Shown here: positions 46,406 through 54,144 of the stretch, piece after piece
Layout: each line of letters opens with the position of its first letter
How positions within the stretch are numbered: position 1 is the first letter of the stretch
NCBI GenBank assembly: GCA_965215995.1
Contig: OZ244128.1
Span: 4,774,001-4,838,000 of the forward strand
Direction of reading: 5' to 3'
Length of the DNA stretch: 64,000 nt
DNA from: SZUA-309 sp965215995
GTDB lineage: Bacteria > Pseudomonadota > Gammaproteobacteria > Pseudomonadales > Azotimanducaceae
Program-made: the position numbers and the translations under genes
Notes under the pieces: generated by a model
The model's database searches: none
Seen by the model: the letters and a program-made list of their open reading frames with translations, nothing else
What the model was told of the DNA's origin: nothing

Positions 46406-47283
46406 GCGTGCTGCCCTGGCTGCAAACACCGCTTGCCCGTGTGCTGGATCTGCACGCGCAATCGCGTCTGCCGCACGCGCTGCTGGTCCGCGCCGGTGAG
46501 GGCTGGGGCGACGTGGCGCTCGCAGATCAGATTGCACTGCATCTGCTCGGTCGCGTGGACGCCGAGACCGCCCGGAATCTGGCCCACCCGGATCTGAAGT
46601 GGGTGCAGCCGGAAGGGTCTGTGATCAAGGTGGATGATATCCGCGAGGTGGCCACCTTTGCGGTGGGCACTCGGCAGACGGCACCGGCAAAGGTCGTGGT
46701 GATCGAGTCTGCGGAGCTGATGAACCCAAGTGCTGCCAACGCACTCTTGAAAACGCTGGAAGAGCCGCCGCCGGCTACCTACCTGCTGCTGGCGACCGCT
46801 CGACCGGGTCGACTGCTGCCTACCATTGTCAGTCGCTGTCAGTCCGTTGTGGTGGGTCGCGATCTCGAGGCGGCCCGGCAGTGGCTGGAAGGTCGCTGGC
46901 CGGGGGTGGCGCTGGCCGAGAAGCTCTTTGAGTGCGGAGATGCGCCACTGTCGGTAAACGAAGCGCTGACCCGGGACGAGCCGCCACTGGGCCCGATTCT
47001 GGGTGCCCTGAGCGGTGCCTCGTCGGCCTCTCGAGCGGTAGCCGAGCTGCTCAGCTGGGACGTGGATCGGCTCACCGCCGCCTGGTATCGACACTGCGGT
47101 GCGTTGCTGAGCGGCAATGGACGGGTGGAGGGCCTCAAGGTGACTGAACCGGCTCGGATGGTGGAATTCGCAGATGAGCTGGTGGACATCAGACGTCAAC
47201 TCCTGTCGACCAACAGCGCCAATCAACGGCTCCTGTACGAACGTCTGGCGGTGCGCTGGCAGGGTGCTGTAAGTCCCGGCTGA
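46402..47283 (+). CDS. holB: DNA polymerase III delta-prime subunit HolB
   Basis: A subunit of the clamp-loader, 293 residues from the GTG at 46402. The AAA+ core reads LPHALLVRAGEGWGDVALADQIALHLLG (P-loop degenerate, as usual in delta-prime), VDDIREVATFA, VVIESAELMNPSAANALLKTLEEPP with the SRC sensor later (TIVSRCQSVVV). The zinc-binding Cys module found in E. coli HolB between about residues 50 and 65 is missing: the chain goes directly from HLLGRVDAETARNLAHPDL with no Cys. It is coupled to tmk and followed by pilZ. Confidence 0.92.
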   Translation: MSVLPWLQTPLARVLDLHAQSRLPHALLVRAGEGWGDVALADQIALHLLGRVDAETARNLAHPDLKWVQPEGSVIKVDDIREVATFAVGTRQTAPAKVVVIESAELMNPSAANALLKTLEEPPPATYLLLATARPGRLLPTIVSRCQSVVVGRDLEAARQWLEGRWPGVALAEKLFECGDAPLSVNEALTRDEPPLGPILGALSGASSASRAVAELLSWDVDRLTAAWYRHCGALLSGNGRVEGLKVTEPARMVEFADELVDIRRQLLSTNSANQRLLYERLAVRWQGAVSPG

Positions 47284-47455
47284 CGGCGACGGGCGGCCAA
47301 TCTGCGGGGAAATGTGACCGACATCACAGCCGCGCCATTGACAGTCTTGGGGTGCCGGTCGAAACTGCCAATTGCCGCTGCTGACAGCGAGCGGCCGGGT
47401 GGGCCAGATGGCCGACCGGAGCAAATGAGGCCCTTTGCGGTAAAAAGGACATTCC

Positions 47456-47806
47456 ATGGCAGCAAAACGCGGCGCGAGAAACGGCATTCTCTCCCTTGCG
47501 ATCAAGGATAAGGCGGTACTCTATGCTGCCTATATGCCGTTTGTTCAGAATGGCGGCCTCTTCATCCCCACCAAGAAAGAGTACGAGATCGGCGACGAGG
47601 TCTTCATGCTGCTGTCCCTGATGGACGAGCCGGAGAAGCTGCCCGTGGCCGGTAAGGTTGTCTGGGTAACACCGAAAGGCGCTGGCGGCACCAAGGCGGC
47701 CGGCATCGGCGTTCAGTTCAATGACCAGGACGACGTGGCCCGGAACAAGATCGAGACTTATCTGGCGGGCGCGCTGCAGTCGGACCGTCACACCCACACC
47801 ATGTAG
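47456..47806 (+). CDS. pilZ: Type IV pilus assembly protein PilZ
   Basis: A 116-residue PilZ-family protein just after holB, the conserved place of pilZ in pseudomonads and relatives. It begins with a short basic tail and then LSLAIKDKAVLYAAYMPFVQNGGLF, and has KVVWVTPKGAGG and AAGIGVQF. The RxxxR and D/NxSxxG c-di-GMP motifs are not evident, as in PilZ itself, which works through FimX and PilB. AAGGA lies before the ATG. Confidence 0.9.
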   Translation: MAAKRGARNGILSLAIKDKAVLYAAYMPFVQNGGLFIPTKKEYEIGDEVFMLLSLMDEPEKLPVAGKVVWVTPKGAGGTKAAGIGVQFNDQDDVARNKIETYLAGALQSDRHTHTM

Positions 47807-47814
47807 CCGGCACC

Positions 47815-48573
47815 TTGCTGGTCGACTCCCATTGCCATCTGAACTACCTGGAAGATCCCGGGCTGCGCATCCGTGAGGCACGGGGGGCGGGTGTGACCGG
47901 CCAGCTCTGCATTGGCGTGGATGAAGCCCGCATCTCAGAAGTGCTGGCACTGGCGGAACGTGAGCCGGACATCTGGGCCAGCGTCGGCCAGCACCCGGAT
48001 GCAGCCGCCAACGCATTCGATTGGCTGGAGCCTGCACTTGCTCATCCCAGGGTCGTTGCCGTAGGCGAGACCGGGCTCGACTATTTCCATACCGAGGAAG
48101 CCGCCGCCAGAGCCCGTCAGCGGGAAAGCTTCGAGTACCAGCTTACGTTGGCCGACCGGCACGGGCTGCCGGTGGTTGTGCATAGCCGGGCGGCGGAGGC
48201 CGACACACTGGCGCTGCTCCGTCAGTTTCCACAGGTGCGTGGCGTCCTGCATTGCTTTACCGAGTCCTGGGAGATGGCCGCGGAGGCCCTGACGCTGGGT
48301 TACTACATCTCCATATCCGGCATCGTCACCTTCAGAAACGGGGACAACGTCCGCGAGGTGGCGCGACGGGTACCTGAGGATCGCCTGTTGGTGGAAACCG
48401 ATGCACCCTGGCTTGCGCCTGTTCCCCATCGGGGCAGAGCCAACGCCCCGGCCTACGTGCGGGATACCGCGGAGTATCTGGCGGAACTGCGAGGGGTGAG
48501 CTTTGCGACCCTGGCCGAGCAGACCAGCCGGAATTTCTACGCGCTCTTCCGACGCGCCGAGTTGTCTGGCTAG
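47815..48573 (+). CDS. TatD-family metal-dependent hydrolase (YcfH type)
   Basis: A 252-residue TIM-barrel hydrolase of the TatD family, near holB/pilZ as ycfH is in E. coli. Metal ligands are in VDSHCHLNYLE at the N terminus, GETGLDYF (Glu) near 88, VVVHSR near 120, and the final Asp in ETDAPWLAP. TatD proteins are 3'-5' DNases or deoxyribonuclease-like. The start is TTG at 47815, nine bases after pilZ, the only possible start before the metal motif. Confidence 0.92.
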   Translation: MLVDSHCHLNYLEDPGLRIREARGAGVTGQLCIGVDEARISEVLALAEREPDIWASVGQHPDAAANAFDWLEPALAHPRVVAVGETGLDYFHTEEAAARARQRESFEYQLTLADRHGLPVVVHSRAAEADTLALLRQFPQVRGVLHCFTESWEMAAEALTLGYYISISGIVTFRNGDNVREVARRVPEDRLLVETDAPWLAPVPHRGRANAPAYVRDTAEYLAELRGVSFATLAEQTSRNFYALFRRAELSG

Positions 48574-49031
48574 AACTCTTCTTCGTAAAGCCGGTAGTGG
48601 GTCTCCGCCATCCCGAGGCGGCGGTAGGTGGCCTGAGCGTTTGCGTTTTCAGCCTCCACATAGAGACGAATACCGCATCCTTGCGGGTCGTCCGCCGCAC
48701 GCTGTCGGATGGCTGCGTGCAACGCTGTGTAGACCCCCTGGCGGCGGTGATCGGCGGCGACGTAAACACTCTGAATCCACCAGAAACGGCCGTTGCGCCA
48801 GTCACTCCACTCGAATGTGACCATCAGTGAACCCGCACTGTCGCCGCCCCTTTCTGCCAACAGGTAAAAACCTTCCTGTGGGTGGTCGATCAGGTACTCG
48901 ATGCCAGCGCGAAGGCGTTTCGGATCCAGGCCTTTATCCTCCGTTTCGGCAGCCATGGCTTTCTGGAACTCAACAAGGCAATCCACGTCGCCCATGGTCA
49001 CCGGGCGGACCGTCACCAATTGGTCACTCAT
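48570..49031 (-). CDS. GNAT family N-acetyltransferase
   Basis: A 153-residue acetyl-CoA-dependent acetyltransferase fold. Motif A is IQSVYVAADHRRQGVYTALHAAI near residues 85-107, with RRQGVY binding the pyrophosphate of CoA, and motif B is GIRLYVEAENANAQATYRRLGM. The substrate is unknown. It overlaps the S9 peptidase stop by 4 bp and convergent tatD by 4 bp. Confidence 0.88.
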   Translation of the reverse strand: MSDQLVTVRPVTMGDVDCLVEFQKAMAAETEDKGLDPKRLRAGIEYLIDHPQEGFYLLAERGGDSAGSLMVTFEWSDWRNGRFWWIQSVYVAADHRRQGVYTALHAAIRQRAADDPQGCGIRLYVEAENANAQATYRRLGMAETHYRLYEEEF

Positions 49032-51154
49032 CTCAGGCTCCGCTCGAAGAAATCGAGAATCATGTTGAATCGGTGAATGGACACCGACTGCTCCTGCAGG
49101 GCGTGCTTCGAGCCCGGATAGGCCATCATCTCGAACGGAAAGCAGCGGGATTGAAGCGCCTTGATGAGCCGGGTGGTGTGGGTAAAGAGCACGTTGTCAT
49201 CGGCCATGCCGTGCATGATCAGAAGCTTACCTTTCAAGTTGTCCAGGTAAGGGAAGACGGCGCTTCTCGCATACGCCTGTGGGTTGTCCTCGGGCGTTCC
49301 CAGGTAGCGTTCAGTGTAGTGAGTGTCGTAGAGCTCCCAGGCCGAGACCGGCGCCACCGAGACGCCTGCCTTGAATACATCCGGCGCCTTAGCCAGACAC
49401 ATGAGGGTCATGAAACCACCGTAGCTGTGGCCGAAGACACCGACCTGATCCGGATCCACCCAGTCCAGTGACTGAGCGAAGCGGGCGCCGACGAGTTGAT
49501 CGCGGACTTCTGCTTCACCCAGGTGCTGATAGATGGGCGCTTCGAATGCGGGCCCGCGGCCGGACGAACCTCTGTTGTCGAGCTCCAGCACGCCGAAGCC
49601 GCGATCGGCGAAGAGCTGCAGAAGCAGTGGCGCCCACTCGTTCCGCACCCGGTTGACACCCGGGCCGCCATAGACATAGACAACCAATGGATGCTGACCG
49701 CTGATCCGGCCGGGTCTGGTGAGTCGGTAGTGGAGGATCTGGCCGTCCTCCGCTGTCAGGGTGCCGAGCTCCGGCCTGACGTGGTGACTCATGAACTCCG
49801 AGTACGGATGGCCAACGTCGCTTTGCAGCAGGGGTTCGCTGGTCCCTGCTTCCGGATCGATCAGGTTGACGCTGCCGGGCTCATCGAGGCTGGTGAACCG
49901 GTCGATGAATCGCGTTCCCGCCGGATCGATGCTGACATCGTGCCAGCCGGGTTGTGGCGTCAGCCGCGTCGCTTCACCGCCGCTGAGCGGAATGCTGAAG
50001 ACCTGCTGCTCGGTCGCATCATCTACCCAGCCGGAGAAGATCACCCGGTTCGTGTCCGCATGCAGCACTTTCTCGACCCGGCCGGTGCCGTTGCTCAGTC
50101 GGGTGGGCTCGCCGTTGCTGTACTCGCCATTGCTATAGAGGTAGAGCTGCGCGTTGCCTTCCTTCTCCGATGTCCACAGAAACCGATCGCCATCAACGGT
50201 CTTGAAGTTGTCGTGCAGATTGATCCAGGTGTCGGATCGTTCGGTGAGCATGGTTGTTCGCTCAGGCGTGCCGGGCGTGTAGACATCCAGAAAAAGGCAC
50301 TGTTGATTACGGCTCTGGCATTGCACAACCAGCCGTTCACCGAACCAGTCAACGCGAGCCAGGTAGTCGTCCGGGGCGTGCCGGTAGTCAATCGGATCCT
50401 CGCCGCCACTGGCAACATGGTGCACCAACAATGAGACGTCTGCGTTTCTAGCCCCTGCGTAGGGATAACGCTGCTCGATGACACGGATAGCATCAGCATC
50501 GATTTCATAGCGTTGGCTGACGGCGATGGGCGACTCGTCGGTGCGGGTGAACGCGATTCTGCTTTCGTCAGGTGACCACCAGTGTCCACTGAAGCGGTGC
50601 ATTTCTTCCTGGGCGATGAAGTCGGCGATGCCGTTGCTGATCAGGCCGCCGCCCTCGGTCGTGACAGCGACTTCCCGTCTGTTGCTCCGATCGTAGTAGA
50701 AGAGATCACCCGCACGCACATAGGAAATGAATTGGCCCTTGGGTGAGAAGGTAAAGTCCGTCTGCCGTGCGTCGGGTGGGGTGAAGCAATCGAGCTGTTC
50801 CCTTTCGATGTTGTAAAGATAACCTCGACCCCCTGCGGGAATCAGCAGGTGCTCACCGTCCGGGCTGAAATCGTAGCGGGTGATGCCCGTCGCGAAGAGG
50901 CGTTTTCGCTCTCGCTCGGCTTTCTCTGCCTCGGAGAGAACCTCGTCCGGTTCGATCATCGTGCTGGCATCGATCCACAACTCATGCTCGCCGCTGTCCA
51001 GATGCATGCGCCAGAGGTCGAGTCGTTCGCGATCGTCCGTTCCTGGCTTCAGATACGCGACGTAGCTGCCATCCGGGGCGAACTTCACTTCGCTCGGCAG
51101 GGTGCCGGTCAAGGGGGGATTGGAAAACAGGCGTTCAACCGTCAGTTCGGCCAT
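49028..51154 (-). CDS. S9 family prolyl oligopeptidase (dipeptidyl-peptidase IV like)
   Basis: A 708-residue serine peptidase with an N-terminal beta-propeller (residues about 20-440) and a C-terminal alpha/beta hydrolase domain. The catalytic triad is Ser near 575 in GVFGHSYGGFMTL, Asp near 651 in MHGMADDNVL and His near 686 in GSKHALQ. The EE motif of DPP IV, which binds the N terminus, is present as FIAQEEMHR near 190, so release of X-Pro dipeptides is likely. No signal peptide is seen, so it may be cytosolic. It lies next to a prolidase gene (pepQ), a functional match for proline-rich peptides. Confidence 0.92.
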   Translation of the reverse strand: MAELTVERLFSNPPLTGTLPSEVKFAPDGSYVAYLKPGTDDRERLDLWRMHLDSGEHELWIDASTMIEPDEVLSEAEKAERERKRLFATGITRYDFSPDGEHLLIPAGGRGYLYNIEREQLDCFTPPDARQTDFTFSPKGQFISYVRAGDLFYYDRSNRREVAVTTEGGGLISNGIADFIAQEEMHRFSGHWWSPDESRIAFTRTDESPIAVSQRYEIDADAIRVIEQRYPYAGARNADVSLLVHHVASGGEDPIDYRHAPDDYLARVDWFGERLVVQCQSRNQQCLFLDVYTPGTPERTTMLTERSDTWINLHDNFKTVDGDRFLWTSEKEGNAQLYLYSNGEYSNGEPTRLSNGTGRVEKVLHADTNRVIFSGWVDDATEQQVFSIPLSGGEATRLTPQPGWHDVSIDPAGTRFIDRFTSLDEPGSVNLIDPEAGTSEPLLQSDVGHPYSEFMSHHVRPELGTLTAEDGQILHYRLTRPGRISGQHPLVVYVYGGPGVNRVRNEWAPLLLQLFADRGFGVLELDNRGSSGRGPAFEAPIYQHLGEAEVRDQLVGARFAQSLDWVDPDQVGVFGHSYGGFMTLMCLAKAPDVFKAGVSVAPVSAWELYDTHYTERYLGTPEDNPQAYARSAVFPYLDNLKGKLLIMHGMADDNVLFTHTTRLIKALQSRCFPFEMMAYPGSKHALQEQSVSIHRFNMILDFFERSLR

Positions 51155-51206
51155 CTGGTCAGCTCCTCAAGCTGCTGAGTTCGGGATGCTCGTACGGCTG
51201 GCTCGT

Positions 51207-52583
51207 TCAGCTCAGCGCTGCGAAGGCTCCGCGGGTCAGGTTAATCAGCTCGCCCTCATCGAGGTAGACGTTGTCCTCGATCCGTATGCCGCCGCAGGGC
51301 AACAACGAGTCGATCAGTGTTCGATTCAGGTGACGGCCGGCCGGACCTTTGAGTGCTTCGCCGAGCAGCTGCGGGATGAAGTAGAGTCCGGGCTCGATGG
51401 TCACCGGCATCCGGTCTTCAAGCGTTCTGGTCAACCGCAACGCCGGGTAGTTGTCTGGCGGTGGGGCCACACCGCCTTCCGGGCCGATCTGCTGGCCACC
51501 GACATCATGCGTCTGCAAGCCGATCAGGTGTCCAAGGCCGTGCGGTAGAAAAGTCTCCGTCATACCGGACTCGAAGGCTTCATCAGCGGAACAGCGGACG
51601 ATCTGAGTCTCAGTGAGGATGACGGCCAGGCGCCGGTGCATGTCGATGTGCAGATCGAGATACGGCGTGCCGGCAGCCATCGTCTCGATCAATGCCAGCT
51701 GGGCTTCATCCATCCGCTCGATGAGCTCGGCGAAAAGCCCGGCATCGGCTGTGTCGGAATTGCCTGTTCTGGAGCTGCCCGCATAGGTGCGGGTGATGTC
51801 GCTCGCATAGCCGTACTGACTACCGCCTGCGTCGATCAGGAAGCTGTGGCGATGGGCGGGTGGGGTCGAGTCGTAGTGCTGGTAGTGCAATACACCGGCG
51901 TGTTCGTTCAAGGCGACGATGTTCTGGTACGGCAACTCTGCCGGGAGCTGGCCACAGGCGCCGAGGTAGGCCAGGTTGATCTCGAACTCGCTGGCGCCGG
52001 CGTAGAAAGCGTCCCGGGCAGCCAGATGGCCTCGAACGGCCTTCTCGGTTGCCGCCCGCATGGCGTCGAGTTCGAACGCTGTTTTTCTGGCCCGTGCGAA
52101 GTGCAGGTGATCGAGCAGAGCGTCTGGATTCACATCGTCCGCGGGTAGCTCACCGATGGCGTCGTGACCGGCCTCCCCGACCAGGGCGATGTGGTTACCG
52201 GACCGAAATGCCGCCTGGCGGGCGGCTTCGAGGAGTGGCTCGCGCTCGGCGAAGGTCTGCACCACAAAGGCCTGTGCCCAGGCCGGTATCTCCGGAGGTT
52301 GATGCCAGTAATCTTCCGGACGCAGGAAGTAGAGCTCGGGTCGCTGCCCCGGTCGGATGACGAGCGCACTGCCGATGGCCGCTGTCTCCGGACACCATTG
52401 CAGGAAGTGCGGATTGATCTTCTGTGGCGGCGCCTGGTCATCCAGAAAGTAATTCGCTGGCTCACCAGCGGTGATCAGGGCAGCGTCGTAACCGGCGAAG
52501 TCGAGCGCTGACTGCCAGTGCTCGCCCACCTGGCCCAGGTGATTCTCGAACAGTGCTAGGGTTTCGTCGGTAGGCTGGCTCAC
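51207..52583 (-). CDS. pepQ: Xaa-Pro dipeptidase PepQ
   Basis: A 458-residue M24B metallopeptidase that cleaves X-Pro dipeptides. The pita-bread domain carries the dimetal ligands Asp in FLIDAGGSQYGYASDITRTYAG (two Asp), His in LPHGLGHLIGLQTHDVGG, and Glu in VTIEPGLYFIPQLL and GIRIEDNVYL. Size and the long C-terminal loop follow E. coli PepQ (443). Start ATG 52583 opens MSQPTDETLALFENHL. It precedes the DPP IV-like gene by 52 bp on the same strand, making a proline-peptide catabolic pair. Confidence 0.95.
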   Translation of the reverse strand: MSQPTDETLALFENHLGQVGEHWQSALDFAGYDAALITAGEPANYFLDDQAPPQKINPHFLQWCPETAAIGSALVIRPGQRPELYFLRPEDYWHQPPEIPAWAQAFVVQTFAEREPLLEAARQAAFRSGNHIALVGEAGHDAIGELPADDVNPDALLDHLHFARARKTAFELDAMRAATEKAVRGHLAARDAFYAGASEFEINLAYLGACGQLPAELPYQNIVALNEHAGVLHYQHYDSTPPAHRHSFLIDAGGSQYGYASDITRTYAGSSRTGNSDTADAGLFAELIERMDEAQLALIETMAAGTPYLDLHIDMHRRLAVILTETQIVRCSADEAFESGMTETFLPHGLGHLIGLQTHDVGGQQIGPEGGVAPPPDNYPALRLTRTLEDRMPVTIEPGLYFIPQLLGEALKGPAGRHLNRTLIDSLLPCGGIRIEDNVYLDEGELINLTRGAFAALS

Positions 52584-52741
52584 GTGCTGCTGCTGTCGGT
52601 TGGACGAGTGGCCGGCGAGTATAGCAACTGGACCGCGGCAGATTCCCCAACCGCCGGTGTTCGTGTTAAATTCAGAATAGCCATTCGGTTCTCGGATTCA
52701 GTTCGATATCAGGTTCACTCACGTTATCAGGGGGAGGAGGC

Positions 52742-53623
52742 ATGGGTTCATTCGCCTATGTGGCGCCTAAGTCCGTTCGCGAAACTACGGAAAAGCTCGC
52801 CGAGCTGTCAGGGGCGGGTACGCCAACGCAGATTCTGGCAGGTGGCACCGACGTGCTGGTGCAGCTGCGCACGGTCAATCGGACCGCGCGTACGCTGGTG
52901 GACATCAAGGGATTGGCAGAAACCAACAAGCTTGTGATCGGGCAGGAGGAGACCTATATCGGTGCGGCGATCCCCAGTGCCGTGCTCAACGAGAACGCCG
53001 AGCTGACCGCGTTGTTCCCCGGCCTGACGGAAGCGGCCGATCTGATCGGTTCCACGCAGATTCAGGGGCGGGCGAGCGTCGGTGGCAATCTCTGCAATGC
53101 TTCACCAGCCGGTGACAGCATCCCGGCGCTGATCGCGAATGGGGCTGTTTGCGTCATTGCCGGTTCAGGCGGAGAGCGGGAGCTGGCGGTGGAAGATTTT
53201 GTGACCGGCGTGGGCGAGAACGCGCTGGCACCGGACGAGTTGCTGCTCGGACTGAAAGTGCCCAACCCCGGTACAGGAACGGGTGATGCCTACCTGCGCT
53301 TCATCCCGCGGACCGAGATGGATATCGCGGTTGCCGGTTGCGGCGTGCGCCTCGACCTGGATGCGCAGGGCGTCTGCACCGCTGCCCGCGTTGGCATTGG
53401 TGCTGTGGCACCGACCGCATTGCTGGTCCCCGAGGCGGCAGAGGCCCTGATCGGCAGCAAGGTGGATGACGATGCCCTTGCCGCAGCAGGTGCTGCCTGC
53501 TCAGCGGCGTCTTTGCCGATCACGGACAAACGGGGTACGGCGGAGTACCGGAAGAAGATCATCAGCGTGCTCTGCCGGCGAGCCGGTGCCATTGCCCGGG
53601 ATCGGGCCGCTGCGAGAAGTTGA
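52742..53623 (+). CDS. Molybdenum hydroxylase FAD-binding subunit (CoxM/XdhB type)
   Basis: The flavin subunit of a xanthine dehydrogenase/CO dehydrogenase-family enzyme, 293 residues. FAD motifs are ILAGGTDVLVQLR near residue 33 and GRASVGGNLCNASPAGDS near 112. The C-terminal CO-dehydrogenase flavoprotein domain has KVDDDALAAAG. It is the first of three genes in the order medium-small-large. GGGGGAGGAGG before the ATG is a very strong ribosome site. Confidence 0.93.
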   Translation: MGSFAYVAPKSVRETTEKLAELSGAGTPTQILAGGTDVLVQLRTVNRTARTLVDIKGLAETNKLVIGQEETYIGAAIPSAVLNENAELTALFPGLTEAADLIGSTQIQGRASVGGNLCNASPAGDSIPALIANGAVCVIAGSGGERELAVEDFVTGVGENALAPDELLLGLKVPNPGTGTGDAYLRFIPRTEMDIAVAGCGVRLDLDAQGVCTAARVGIGAVAPTALLVPEAAEALIGSKVDDDALAAAGAACSAASLPITDKRGTAEYRKKIISVLCRRAGAIARDRAAARS

Positions 53624-53633
53624 GGGAAGTATC

Positions 53634-54113
53634 ATGAGCAAAATACACGTAACGACGTCCATCAATGGTGACCCGGTGGAATTCCTGGCAGCCCCGGAAC
53701 AGACGCTGGTGGACGTGCTCCGGGAGGAGCTGGATCGCACCGGCACCAAGGAAGGTTGCTCCACGGGCGATTGCGGTGCCTGCAGCGTGCTCCTGGACGG
53801 TCGACTGGTCTGCGCCTGTCTGGTTCTGGCTGTGGAGACGGAAGGTTCTGAAGTGACCACCATCGAAGGCATCGCCACGGAAGAGGGTCTGCACCCGATC
53901 CAGCAGAAATTCCTCGAGCACGCAGCCCTGCAGTGCGGCATCTGCACACCGGGGCTCATCGTTGCCAGCAAGGCCCTGCTCGATAAAGAACCGGACCCGG
54001 ACGAGGAGACTATCCGCTACTGGCTGGCAGGCAATCTCTGTCGCTGCACGGGCTACGACAAGATAGTCCGGGCGGTGCAGGATGCGGCAACGACCCTGGC
54101 GCACGAAGCCTGA
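53634..54113 (+). CDS. Molybdenum hydroxylase iron-sulfur subunit (CoxS type)
   Basis: A 159-residue protein with two [2Fe-2S] clusters. The plant-type ferredoxin cluster has Cys42, Cys47, Cys50 and Cys62 (GCSTGDCGACSVLL then VCAC). The second, helical domain has Cys101, Cys104, Cys136 and Cys138 (QCGICTPG and LCRCTG). It passes electrons from the molybdenum to the flavin subunit. The ATG at 53634 follows GAGGGAAG. Confidence 0.95.
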   Translation: MSKIHVTTSINGDPVEFLAAPEQTLVDVLREELDRTGTKEGCSTGDCGACSVLLDGRLVCACLVLAVETEGSEVTTIEGIATEEGLHPIQQKFLEHAALQCGICTPGLIVASKALLDKEPDPDEETIRYWLAGNLCRCTGYDKIVRAVQDAATTLAHEA

Positions 54114-54144
54114 CCGACGAAAGGAATCATAGGGAGTTAAACAC

